Program-made: the position numbers and the translations under genes
Notes under the pieces: model-generated
What the model was told of the DNA's origin: nothing
Database searches by the model: none
What the model saw: the letters and a program-made list of their open reading frames with translations, nothing else
Origin: Tomocerus qinae
Lineage: Eukaryota > Arthropoda > Collembola > Entomobryomorpha > Tomoceridae
Reading direction: 5' to 3'
Assembly (NCBI GenBank): GCA_020055645.1
Contig: CM034546.1
Coordinates: 47,244,001-47,308,000, forward strand
Length of the DNA stretch: 64,000 bases
Shown: positions 12,600-22,550 of the stretch, piece by piece
How positions within the stretch are numbered: position 1 is the stretch's first letter
Layout of the letters: each line of letters begins with the position of its first letter

Positions 12600-14435
12600 A
12601 TGGTAAATCCTAGGAGAGGAAGACGAGGAAATGCTCCGTCAGAAGAGCAGGTTAACGAACCCGAGGCGCCTATCACACCTAGGGTAATCCATAGTCCAAT
12701 TCCACGGGCAGTAGATAGACCTCAAGAGGATAGTGATCCTCCTCCACCCTACAATTCACCTTTGTCTAGAGGTCGTAGAGACCAAGAGGACATTTTAATA
12801 AATGTCATGACATTAGGACAAGCGTCAGGTCAGGCGGCGCCAGTCTCCACACATCCTCCTCCACAAAATTCTTCACAAAGAATCGAATTGGAGAGATTAC
12901 TTTTTGACAGGGCAGAGCAAGGTTCATCTCAGACACAAAACGTTAACAGAGATGCATTAACTTCCAATAATATGCAGGAGATGTTAACGCAAATGACACA
13001 AAATTTTGTCCAAGCCATGAATCGTAATCAGCAGTTCATGCATAATGCCATGATCCATAATCAGCAGGCTATGCAAGCATCTATTCGTGAGATGCAAGAT
13101 GCACAACTAAATGCTATCAGGAATATACAAATTCCACCAGCTCAGCCTATGCCACAAAGACAAAATCAAAATGATTTTTTAGCCGGACAAAGAGCACCTC
13201 CAGCAGGAATTCAACCTTTGCATAACGAAGCTCCGGCACAGAATTTGTCTAACATTCATAACTTACCTAATTTGAATGCTAATCCAATCTTTGGTCAGGC
13301 AAGAGATAATCGTCCACAGGTTGGTGAACCTAATTTACGTAGACATGAGTGTGGATTGCCTGATAATGCACATATAGTTCGAGGAGTTAATGCCCACGTA
13401 GGAAATATGCATGCAGCTGGTCTACCGACTCATCATTTAAAATCCGCACACATAGCTATACCCACCTACAAGGGATTTACTGACAGTAAAACTCCCTTTG
13501 ACTTTCTCGTAGAGCTTGAGAAATATCGAGCTATTATTGGCTATTCCGAAGCAGATCTTCTTCGCTATGTTGTCCCGTTAGCTTTGACAGAAGAAGCGTT
13601 TAATTGGTATCGCTACGAAAATGATTTTCAGAATTTTGCTGATTTCAGACATCGCTTTCGTACAGAATTTCAATCTGTAGGTTATGTGGATGATCTGCAG
13701 AGGGAACTCGAAAATCGTACTCAAGGGAGTACAGAAACTCTGTCATCTTTCATTCGAGTCATAGCTGATTACTATGAGCGCAGAGGTATGGATTATACTG
13801 ATGATGATGTAGTTAGACGTGTGCTTAAGCAAATGCACCCTGAATACAGACTTGCATTGCAGGGTAAAGTCATCAATAATATGAGACAACTTAAACAGTG
13901 TGCCCAAGAAGCACAAGAACTCTTGAAAAGTTGTCGCTCATATAAGCCACCTCCAATAACTGGCAATTTGGAGCCATCATTAGCTTGGAAACCTATCAGC
14001 AAGCCTAGGGAAATAGGAAAAACTGAAACTAGTGCACTGAGTTGGACAAACGATAACAATGACACACCTAAACTTCATTTCGCTGCTGTAGATGCATTTA
14101 CGTTCCATCATACAGAACCTAGTGCTAAACGTGAAGTCAGATTTCAAAATCCTCCAGTTCAGCAACCAGGTATTAATAGGAACAATAATAATGTTTCTCA
14201 AGCTAAATATCCAGTACAGATCACTCCACCCAGAAATAACTATCCTAACACTCCTCCAAGGAATTTCCAAACTAATTCTCCCAAAAGGGCGAATCAAAAT
14301 TCACCCTCACGTTCTTTCAATCCACAAGTTCAGGAGACAGATAGAGAAAGGAGAAATTCGAACGGTTCAGAAACTAATGCTAATGCAGGGAATCGTTCTT
14401 TAAACTCCCCACGCCCGAGCCCACCTCGGCAGTGA
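12600..14435 (+). CDS. gag, unit 2, intact
   Basis: ATG at 12600; a longer frame exists upstream, but only from a TTG. 611 residues. Order: basic N-terminus (RRGRRG); Pro/Gln/Asn-rich region; capsid-like region at roughly residues 290-470, including YKGFTDSKTPFDFLVELEKY and NWYRYENDF; Pro/Asn/Arg-rich tail. No CCHC zinc knuckle is present, so RNA binding would rely on the basic ends. The stop is in TGATG, overlapping the protease ATG. The frame is unbroken, making this the reference copy in the window. Confidence 0.9.
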   Translation: MVNPRRGRRGNAPSEEQVNEPEAPITPRVIHSPIPRAVDRPQEDSDPPPPYNSPLSRGRRDQEDILINVMTLGQASGQAAPVSTHPPPQNSSQRIELERLLFDRAEQGSSQTQNVNRDALTSNNMQEMLTQMTQNFVQAMNRNQQFMHNAMIHNQQAMQASIREMQDAQLNAIRNIQIPPAQPMPQRQNQNDFLAGQRAPPAGIQPLHNEAPAQNLSNIHNLPNLNANPIFGQARDNRPQVGEPNLRRHECGLPDNAHIVRGVNAHVGNMHAAGLPTHHLKSAHIAIPTYKGFTDSKTPFDFLVELEKYRAIIGYSEADLLRYVVPLALTEEAFNWYRYENDFQNFADFRHRFRTEFQSVGYVDDLQRELENRTQGSTETLSSFIRVIADYYERRGMDYTDDDVVRRVLKQMHPEYRLALQGKVINNMRQLKQCAQEAQELLKSCRSYKPPPITGNLEPSLAWKPISKPREIGKTETSALSWTNDNNDTPKLHFAAVDAFTFHHTEPSAKREVRFQNPPVQQPGINRNNNNVSQAKYPVQITPPRNNYPNTPPRNFQTNSPKRANQNSPSRSFNPQVQETDRERRNSNGSETNANAGNRSLNSPRPSPPRQ

Positions 14436-14989
14436 TGGCTCGGGACACCGAAAAACTTTCAAACAACTTTCTTGCCACAGTCGTAGATAATGAACCTACT
14501 ATTTATGTACAAATTCTTGGTCAGCAATTTTTAGCTTACCTAGACTCATGTTCCTCCGTCAGTCTTGCCGGTGATAAATTAATATCATTATTAAAAGAGA
14601 GAAAAATAGTAACTAAAACTGTCGCCAAACAAATTAACTTTTTAGTAGGCGGATGTTCTTCAGCTGAAACAGCAGCAGTCACTATCAATTACCCATCTGG
14701 TAAACGAAAGCAAACTCTCACTTTACTACCTGGCATGCGAAAAGAAATTTTATTGGGAAGAGATTTTCTTGGACCCACATTAATTGGAATACACGTAGGT
14801 TTAGGTGGATGGACTGTCGGCCTTGAAAGACAAAAACTCATTCCTTTTGTGAAAGCCAATGAAACTGTACATAATAGTTCCGTTTCATGTAATACCTCCT
14901 CCCTATTTAAGTCACCAAATGCTGACATAAAACCAAAACTCAATGCAGACTCTACAATGAAAATGTCGCTAAAAACCTTCTCCTGTTGA
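14435..14989 (+). CDS. Retrotransposon aspartic protease ORF, unit 2
   Basis: ATG at 14435 on the gag stop; 184 residues. Same retropepsin motifs as unit 1 (LDSCSSVS and LLGRDFLG), again with Cys in place of the active-site Gly. The last ~30 residues differ from units 1 and 3, and a local length difference near 14977 places it in the opposite frame relation to the RT ORF, with a 17-nt overlap (RT frame opens at 14973). Confidence 0.82.
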   Translation: MARDTEKLSNNFLATVVDNEPTIYVQILGQQFLAYLDSCSSVSLAGDKLISLLKERKIVTKTVAKQINFLVGGCSSAETAAVTINYPSGKRKQTLTLLPGMRKEILLGRDFLGPTLIGIHVGLGGWTVGLERQKLIPFVKANETVHNSSVSCNTSSLFKSPNADIKPKLNADSTMKMSLKTFSC

Positions 14990-17921
14990 CTGCGATAAAA
15001 TAGATCAGTCTACTAATTCATGCGAAATATGTGATAAACATTGTGAGTCTACTTATCATACTCCTGCTTCCATCTTAGCAGAAGTAGCAAGCGAATTAAC
15101 TTATGATGTTTTTCATATCGATGTTATTAGTCAACAACGAAAGGAATGGCCTGAATGCATAAAACCACCGTCTCATCTTAATCCTACTCAACAAGAACAA
15201 CTTTCAGCAGTTATTGAAAAGTACCTGCCTATGTTTAGTAAAAAGCCGGGACTATGCACATTATTCGAACATGTCATTGAAACAGTAGACTGCAGGCCAA
15301 TTAAATCACATCCACGTCCAATGACTCCGGGGAAAAGGAAAGCATTTGATGAAGTTATGGACGAGCTCATAAAATACGATATTATCGAACCTTCGAATAG
15401 TCCATGGTCTTCTAACGCATTCCTCACTCCAAAGCCAAATGGCCAGCATAGATTTGTTGCAAATCTCAAAGCTGTCAATTCAGTCACAATTCCTGATGCA
15501 TATTGCTTTCCTAGGAGTGACGATATGGTAACATTTATCGGTCCATGCCTATATTTTTCTACCTTTGATCTAATTAAAGGATTCTATCAATTTTTGATTA
15601 AACGTACACATAGGTGGAAAACAGCTTTTAATAGTCCGAGAGGCCTATACCAATTCAAACGTATGGCAATGGGATTACGTAATTCCCCAGCCACATTTCA
15701 AAGAGCTATGGATGTCATTCTAGGCGATCTTAAGTGGAAGATTTGCGTAGTTTATTTTGATGATATTTTGATATTTTCTCGAACTTTTGAAGAACACCTC
15801 CTACATATTGACATGGTATTAAGTAAAATTCAAGCTGCTGGGCTTAACATTAACCCAGAAAAAGTACAATTATGTACAACTTCCTTTAAATTTCTTGGGT
15901 TCATTATCGAACACGGGCAATGTCACCCCGATCCCGAGAAAGTTGTAAAAATAAAGAACTACCCAGTACCACGTAAAGCAAAGGACATACAGAGATTTTT
16001 AGGTTTAGTTGGATTTTATCGAAGATTCATTCCAGATTATGCCAAATATTCTAAATGTCTCACTAGGTTAGTAAAGAAAGATGTTACTTTCGAGTGGAAT
16101 TCAGAGACACAAGCTTCATTTGACTTCTTCACGAATGCACTTTCTAATTTGACTACTTTGCGTTTACCAGACTTAAACTTACCTTTTATCATCCAAACGG
16201 ATGCGAGCAAAGAAGCTATAGGTGCAGTGCTACTACAAGAACACGAAGGCATTCGCTACCCATTATGGTTTGCTAGTAGAACTTTGAAAGATTGTGAGAC
16301 TAGATACTCTAGTCCCGAAAAAGAGTGTCTTGGAGTAATATGGGCTATAAACAAATTCAAAGGATTCGTAGAATATACAAGGTTTATAGTAGAAACAGAT
16401 CACCAGGCTCTCATTTGGCTTCGTAATTTTAAGGATCCTACCGGCAGAATAGCTCACTGGTTCATGGAGCTGCAGGGCTATGATTTCGAAGTAAGATATC
16501 GAAAAGGCAGTAACAATCAAGCTGCAGATGCCATGAGCAGAATCTCCGAAGTCCATATGACAGAAATTGCAAATAAAATCACTCGCAATAGTATGAAAGA
16601 GGCACAAGACAATGATGACTATTTATCTATACTTAAGCAATTCATAAACGAGACTCTTATTTCAGCTGACACTCCTACTTTGACTAAACTCAAAGAACAG
16701 GCAAAACGAGCATTCATCACTGAAGATGGAATTCTTCTACGGTACGTAGGTCCTCGTGGTAAGCCATGGGAAGATGAGAGACTATATTGGAGAATTTGGA
16801 TAGCTCCTTCCCAAATAAATGAAATAATAGAACTTTTTCATTCAAATGTTCTCTCAGGTCATTTAGGTATACGGAAAACCTACGGAAAGCTAGAGGATAG
16901 ATTTTATTTTGCTAACTTACGAAGAGAAGTCGCTAGCTACGTAAGAAATTGCATTGAGTGTCAACGCACAAAATATCCTAAAACTCCACCGGTGCCAGCT
17001 ACTTCATTCAAGGCAGAAGGTCCTTGGGATTTAGTATCTATAGATTTGATGGGTCCATACACCAAGGGTACAAAATCACATAGATACATTTTAGTAGTCG
17101 TATGCTACTTTACAAAATTCGTTGAGATTTTCGCTTTGAAAGATGCAAAGGCAGATATTATAGTTAAAAAGCTATGGAAAGTATTCTGCCGTTGGGGAGT
17201 ACCTAGGTACATAATATCGGATAATGGTAGTCAATTTGGATCTAACATATATTTAGATTGGTGCAGTATGTTAAATATCAAGACTTTTCACATTTCTCCA
17301 TATCATGCTCAAGCCAATTTAACTGAAAGGTATAACCAAACCATAAAAAGCATGATTGTGGCTAATATAGAGAAATGCAAGGAATGGGATAAAAATCTTC
17401 ATGAGATTAGTTTTGCTCTACGCACTAGCATTAACGATAGTACAGGATTCACTCCCGCATACCTTAATACAGGTAGAGAATTTCGCAATCCCTTTGATAA
17501 CATCCTTGATTTAAATTTATCTCATTGTAAAGAAACAAAGGAAAGAGGAAAGCGAATAAATGCAATTCAAAGTATAGCCAGAGATATTTTGACTAAGAAT
17601 CAAGAAAATTATTTGCGTTACTACAATAGAGGAACTAAGGCACGTACATTTAATGTGGGCGATCTTGTGTGGTATCGTGCACATTATTTAAGTGATGCAA
17701 GTAAAGGTATTACCGCCAGCCTTATGGGAAAAAGAGAAGGCCCTTATGAGGTAACTAAAGTTGTATCAACCAACGTATACAATTTGATTTCTCGAAAGGA
17801 TGGTCAGGTAATTAATAAAGTACACATAAATGACATGTCTCCCTATCTAACAGCCAACGGTCATGCAGAGACATCCCAAAATTGTGACAACTCCAGTTCC
17901 ATGGGCGCACCGCCCCTCTGA
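14973..17921 (+). CDS. pol (RT-RNaseH-integrase), unit 2, intact
   Basis: An open frame of 982 codons; no ATG marks its true start, so expression probably depends on the upstream ORF. RT: NLKAVNSVTIPDAY and YFDDILIFS (about 15752). RNase H: TDAS at about 16197, then SSPEKECLG and ETDHQAL. Integrase: an HHCC zinc region (SGHLGIRKTY, CIECQRTK), catalytic Asp in SIDLMG, Asp in SDNGSQF, Glu in TERYNQ. A GPY/F module (GPYEVTKVVS) follows near the C-terminus. This order is diagnostic of Ty3/gypsy, and all catalytic residues of RT and integrase are present. Confidence 0.93.
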   Translation, partial: KPSPVDCDKIDQSTNSCEICDKHCESTYHTPASILAEVASELTYDVFHIDVISQQRKEWPECIKPPSHLNPTQQEQLSAVIEKYLPMFSKKPGLCTLFEHVIETVDCRPIKSHPRPMTPGKRKAFDEVMDELIKYDIIEPSNSPWSSNAFLTPKPNGQHRFVANLKAVNSVTIPDAYCFPRSDDMVTFIGPCLYFSTFDLIKGFYQFLIKRTHRWKTAFNSPRGLYQFKRMAMGLRNSPATFQRAMDVILGDLKWKICVVYFDDILIFSRTFEEHLLHIDMVLSKIQAAGLNINPEKVQLCTTSFKFLGFIIEHGQCHPDPEKVVKIKNYPVPRKAKDIQRFLGLVGFYRRFIPDYAKYSKCLTRLVKKDVTFEWNSETQASFDFFTNALSNLTTLRLPDLNLPFIIQTDASKEAIGAVLLQEHEGIRYPLWFASRTLKDCETRYSSPEKECLGVIWAINKFKGFVEYTRFIVETDHQALIWLRNFKDPTGRIAHWFMELQGYDFEVRYRKGSNNQAADAMSRISEVHMTEIANKITRNSMKEAQDNDDYLSILKQFINETLISADTPTLTKLKEQAKRAFITEDGILLRYVGPRGKPWEDERLYWRIWIAPSQINEIIELFHSNVLSGHLGIRKTYGKLEDRFYFANLRREVASYVRNCIECQRTKYPKTPPVPATSFKAEGPWDLVSIDLMGPYTKGTKSHRYILVVVCYFTKFVEIFALKDAKADIIVKKLWKVFCRWGVPRYIISDNGSQFGSNIYLDWCSMLNIKTFHISPYHAQANLTERYNQTIKSMIVANIEKCKEWDKNLHEISFALRTSINDSTGFTPAYLNTGREFRNPFDNILDLNLSHCKETKERGKRINAIQSIARDILTKNQENYLRYYNRGTKARTFNVGDLVWYRAHYLSDASKGITASLMGKREGPYEVTKVVSTNVYNLISRKDGQVINKVHINDMSPYLTANGHAETSQNCDNSSSMGAPPL

Positions 17922-18903
17922 ACGTTACAGCCCATACTCGTCTCCATTTTTCACGCGTCCAAAAATACCACTAACCCAGCAAGAGATGAAAAGAGTCTAT
18001 GAAAATCGACACTTTGACATGCAGCAAAGTTCGCCACTCGCTCGTCTTGAACACGACTACAATTACCGTGAAATTGGAGAAAGACAACCCACAACTAATC
18101 ATACACCTGTAAATACTATCAAACCAAGATCTGAACCTTTGAGATATCGTGTACAGCATGTATCAGTTCAAACAGCAACTCCTGAGTATGTCAAAGAAGT
18201 TACCAAATTCGGACGTATTTCTGGACTACAGATCGAGAGACTGAAAGACAAAGCGAGAGATAGAGGCGTTAAACATCCGAGATTTGTGGTTGATCAAGGA
18301 GTCCTAGCTAGTGAAACAGATGTCCCACCCAACCCAGAAGAAGATGACATGCCATGGATTCCTAAAAGTCTTATCGTCTCCGCACACTTCCAGCCTCAAC
18401 GAAGAATAGTTACCCTCCACAACAATGTAGCAGAGCCCACTGAAAAGAAAATTAATTCTTATATTCCCTACGAACCTCCTAAGTCCACTCTAATGTCAAA
18501 AGAACATTTCTTACGAATTTCTTATGACATAAAACCCAAACTAATTCGCAAAATCAGACCCCAAAAATCGAGTTTAACCGAGTTGGAGCAGAGACAAATC
18601 AAACTCCGACAAGAAATCAGAAAAACTAAATTGGAATTGGCAAAGGTCATGACCAATGCAAAAGTAACGAAGAAAGTGAAAAATTCCGGGTTCACTCCTG
18701 TTACACGTTCCACTAGTGTTACCACACCCAAAAAGTACAAAAGAATTCGGAGTACTCCAGATGAAGCTTATTCACCTTCCAAACCCGAGATTACCTCTAA
18801 TAGTCCCGAAGATGCTGCAGAATCTCTCCTACTAGCTGGCGAGATAACTGATGAAGATATTTCAGTCACGACTGAACAAATGCATCTGGGTGACTCTGAA
18901 TAG
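17863..18903 (+). CDS. Third ORF, unit 2, full length, unknown function
   Basis: ATG at 17863 overlapping the pol end by 59 nt in another frame; 346 residues. Charged, Pro- and Ser-rich, with a likely coiled coil around residues 235-275 (LTELEQRQIKLRQEIRKTK) followed by a Lys-rich stretch and an acidic C-terminus (GEITDEDISVTTEQ). No signal peptide, furin-like site or membrane anchor, so it does not look like an envelope protein. I do not recognise a domain. Preservation of the frame in three copies argues that it is translated. Confidence 0.82.
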   Translation: MQRHPKIVTTPVPWAHRPSERYSPYSSPFFTRPKIPLTQQEMKRVYENRHFDMQQSSPLARLEHDYNYREIGERQPTTNHTPVNTIKPRSEPLRYRVQHVSVQTATPEYVKEVTKFGRISGLQIERLKDKARDRGVKHPRFVVDQGVLASETDVPPNPEEDDMPWIPKSLIVSAHFQPQRRIVTLHNNVAEPTEKKINSYIPYEPPKSTLMSKEHFLRISYDIKPKLIRKIRPQKSSLTELEQRQIKLRQEIRKTKLELAKVMTNAKVTKKVKNSGFTPVTRSTSVTTPKKYKRIRSTPDEAYSPSKPEITSNSPEDAAESLLLAGEITDEDISVTTEQMHLGDSE

Positions 18904-19075
18904 TTCTCTTGTATCATTTAAAATTTCATTTTCATTTATTTTTGAGTATTCACATTAGTGCGTACTATATCTAATTATCTTTACAAATTAATTTCAATTA
19001 ATCAAATGAAAGGGTTAAATTGTTGTGTGTGTTTTGCCGTTATCTCAATAAATTAAGAGTAACGACAAGATTAAC

Positions 19076-19085
19076 GGGGAGGGGA
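19076..19085 (+). other. Polypurine tract, unit 2
   Basis: GGGGAGGGGA one base before LTR3. Confidence 0.8.
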
Positions 19086-19086
19086 T

Positions 19087-20447
19087 TGTGAAGTCTCAAA
19101 AAGACGTTCACGTACTCGTAAGGCTCGGTTGCATAATATGTAAACTAAGACTCATTCAGCATATCTTAGATTGGCTCGTATAGGTAGAAATGCTTCTAGA
19201 TTTAAGGAATTATCGGCTAACAATTACTTATGCATCTCCAGTAATTCGTATGCAACTTCCCTAATTTCCTATTCATTTTCCAGTCCATGGTCGGTTCTTG
19301 AACTTACCTACAATGTCAATGTGATTTGATAAAAAGGCAAACCGATCGGTCCAGCTCTCATTATTAATCTCAACTTTGTTCCAAACACATCCATTCATTT
19401 ATTATATATTATTATTATTTTCAGTTTACTTTATTTCATTTAAGTTTTATTTTTGACTGCACTGTTGATTATTCCAGTCCAGTCACTTACTTAAAGTATC
19501 ACTTTCAACTGAATTGTAATTCAATTCAGGCAAAGATTCACTTTAGTAGTTAATTTTATTTGGAAGTTATACTTTATCTAAAAAGTACGGTGCTACAATT
19601 TGCCAGCCAGACCTTCCCAATTCGTACGAGTTTCTCCGAAGAAGGAAGACCAGACCAGCAATACGGATCCACGCACAATAAAAAACAGGTTCCATTAATA
19701 AAATAAATATTTCCCTTAATAGCTTTTGCTTAACCCAAGCCAAGCTCATTATCTCTGCAATTAATTGCCGAGACATTCGCTTTACTTTGGTCAAGCCAGT
19801 TATCCCTTAAACGGGCATTTGCACTGATCTCCGTGCGTATTCTCCATTCGCCCCAATTGGTATTAATCTTTAAATTGGTATTATTATTATTGGTATTCTT
19901 GTATTTCTAAATTATAAGTGTATTCATATATTATTGGCTTAAGAAGTGAAATTATACACACTAAACACGGATTACTTACTAGTTGTAAGCTCCGCAGGCA
20001 TTGGTATTAACTAATTGGTATTACATACAAAAACATAAAACTGTGGTGTGTTGATAATATTACTCTAATATTATATTATATAATCTATAATAAATCTACC
20101 TTTCGAGAAATCAAAGAGTAACAATCATAAGAGCCAGTTCATCTAGGGTTTTGAGCCTAACCAATCCGAGTACATTTCTCCCTCGTTATTCTTGTCAGTA
20201 TTTTCTAAACTACATTCTATTTTGTGTGCACTGTGTAAAATCATTTCATTCTCTCATAAACTAAATTACAGATTTAGGGATACTGTATTTGAGAGTAGAA
20301 GTGCCATCAAAGAATCAGTAGAACTATTTTAGATAGCGATCTACAGTTTTTGTGGTTTATTATTCGCATACGATTAGTATTACTAATTCTAAATTTAAAA
20401 ATACACTCTACCATATCCCTACACTAAAGCTAAATAATAACCTCACA
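19087..20447 (+). repeat. LTR 3 (shared between units 2 and 3), most divergent
   Basis: 1361 bp, TGTGA...TCACA. It carries private changes not found in LTR1, 2 or 4, for example near 19561-19580, around 19841, 19917-19930 and 20005-20025. An internal LTR more divergent than both outer LTRs indicates that the array was not made by simple duplication of one unit. Confidence 0.93.
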
Positions 20448-20454
20448 AAAAAGT

Positions 20455-20472
20455 TGGCGACCTTGCCAGGAT
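20455..20472 (+). other. Primer binding site, unit 3
   Basis: TGGCGACCTTGCCAGGAT, identical to the other units. Confidence 0.75.
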
Positions 20473-20714
20473 ATGGTCTAAATTTTCCTTTTTGTGCTCA
20501 CAAAATTTTACAAAATTCTATTCTATACTTTCATTAATAAATTTTCCTTCTTTTTCCAAGGCTTAAAGCAAAGAATACCAATTACTTGCGTTTTGCGTTT
20601 CATTTCTATCAACAGCTAAATACTCGAATCATTTAAAGCATTTTCGTTTGAGTCTCAAAGTAGCATTTATTTTACAAGCCATATTTTGAGTTGCAATTAG
20701 TTTTCTTTGTTAAA

Positions 20715-22550
20715 ATGGTAAATCCTAGGAGAGGAAGACGAGGAAATGCTCCGTCAGAAGAGCAGGTTAACGAACCCGAGGCGCCTATCACACCTAGGGT
20801 AATCCATAGTCCAATTCCACGGGCAGTAGATAGACCACAAGAGGATAGTGATCCTCCTCCACCCTACAATTCACCTTTGTCTAGAGGTCGTAGAGACCAA
20901 GAGGACATTTTAATAAATGTCATGACATTAGGACAAGCGTCAGGTCCTGCGGCGCCAGTCTCCACACATCCTCCACAACAAAATTCTTCACAAAGAATCG
21001 AATTGGAGAGATTACTTTTTGACAGGGCAGAGCAAGGTTCATCTCAGACACAAAACGTTAACAGAGATGCATTAACTTCCAATAATATGCAGGAGATGTT
21101 AACGCAAATGACACAAAATTTTGTCCAAGCCATGAATCGTAATCAGCAGTTCATGCATAATGCCATGATCCATAATCAGCAGGCTATGCAAGCATCTATT
21201 CGTGAGATGCAAGATGCACAACTAAATGCTATCAGGAATATACAAATTCCACCAGCTCAGCCTATGCCACAAAGACAAAATCAAAATGATTTTTTAGCCG
21301 GACAAAGAGCACCTCCAGCAGGAATTCAACCTTTGCATAACGAAGCTCCGGCACAGAATTTGTCTAACATTCATAACTTACCTAATTTGAATGCTAATCC
21401 AATCTTTGGTCAGGCAAGAGATAATCGTCCACAGGTTGGTGAACCTAATTTACGTAGACATGAGTGTGGATTGCCTGATAATGCACATATAGTTCGAGGA
21501 GTTAATGCCCACGTAGGAAATATGCATGCAGCTGGTCTACCGACTCATCATTTAAAATCCGCACACATAGCTATACCCACCTACAAGGGATTTACTGACA
21601 GTAAAACTCCCTTTGACTTTCTCGTAGAGCTTGAGAAATATCGAGCTATTATTGGCTATTCCGAAGCAGATCTTCTTCGCTATGTTGTCCCGTTAGCTTT
21701 GACAGAAGAAGCGTTTAATTGGTATCGCTACGAAAATGATTTTCAGAATTTTGCTGATTTCAGACATCGCTTTCGTACAGAATTTCAATCTGTAGGTTAT
21801 GTGGATGATCTGCAGAGGGAACTCGAAAATCGTACTCAAGGGAGTACAGAAACTCTGTCATCTTTCATTCGAGTCATAGCTGATTACTATGAGCGCAGAG
21901 GTATGGATTATACTGATGATGATGTAGTTAGACGTGTGCTTAAGCAAATGCACCCTGAATACAGACTTGCATTGCAGGGTAAAGTCATCAATAATATGAG
22001 ACAACTTAAACAGTGTGCCCAAGAAGCACAAGAACTCTTGAAAAGTTGTCGCTCATATAAGCCACCTCCAATAACTGGCAATTTGGAGCCATCATTAGCT
22101 TGGAAACCTATCAGCAAGCCTAGGGAAATAGGAAAAACTGAAACTAGTGCACTGAGTTGGACAAACGATAACAATGACACACCTAAACTTCATTTCGCTG
22201 CTGTAGATGCATTTACGTTCCATCATACAGAACCTAGTGCTAAACGTGAAGTCAGATTTCAAAATCCTCCAGTTCAGCAACCAGGTATTAATAGGAACAA
22301 TAATAATGTTTCTCAAGCTAAATATCCAGTACAGATCACTCCACCCAGAAATAACTATCCTAACACTCCTCCAAGGAATTTCCAAACTAATTCTCCCAAA
22401 AGGGCGAATCAAAATTCACCCTCACGTTCTTTCAATCCACAAGTTCAGGAGACAGATAGAGAAAGGAGAAATTCGAACGGTTCAGAAACTAATGCTAATG
22501 CAGGGAATCGTTCTTTAAACTCCCCACGCCCGAGCCCACCTCGGCAGTGA
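20715..22550 (+). CDS. gag, unit 3, intact
   Basis: ATG at 20715; 611 residues. Almost identical to unit 2, including the variant C-terminal tail, with small N-terminal differences (GPAAPVSTHPPQQ). Same capsid-like core and same lack of a zinc knuckle. The stop overlaps the next ATG as TGATG. Confidence 0.9.
   Translation: MVNPRRGRRGNAPSEEQVNEPEAPITPRVIHSPIPRAVDRPQEDSDPPPPYNSPLSRGRRDQEDILINVMTLGQASGPAAPVSTHPPQQNSSQRIELERLLFDRAEQGSSQTQNVNRDALTSNNMQEMLTQMTQNFVQAMNRNQQFMHNAMIHNQQAMQASIREMQDAQLNAIRNIQIPPAQPMPQRQNQNDFLAGQRAPPAGIQPLHNEAPAQNLSNIHNLPNLNANPIFGQARDNRPQVGEPNLRRHECGLPDNAHIVRGVNAHVGNMHAAGLPTHHLKSAHIAIPTYKGFTDSKTPFDFLVELEKYRAIIGYSEADLLRYVVPLALTEEAFNWYRYENDFQNFADFRHRFRTEFQSVGYVDDLQRELENRTQGSTETLSSFIRVIADYYERRGMDYTDDDVVRRVLKQMHPEYRLALQGKVINNMRQLKQCAQEAQELLKSCRSYKPPPITGNLEPSLAWKPISKPREIGKTETSALSWTNDNNDTPKLHFAAVDAFTFHHTEPSAKREVRFQNPPVQQPGINRNNNNVSQAKYPVQITPPRNNYPNTPPRNFQTNSPKRANQNSPSRSFNPQVQETDRERRNSNGSETNANAGNRSLNSPRPSPPRQ

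Noticed and set aside
17863-18903. Reading the third ORF as an envelope gene
   Set aside because: No signal peptide, no membrane-spanning segment and no cleavage site are visible.
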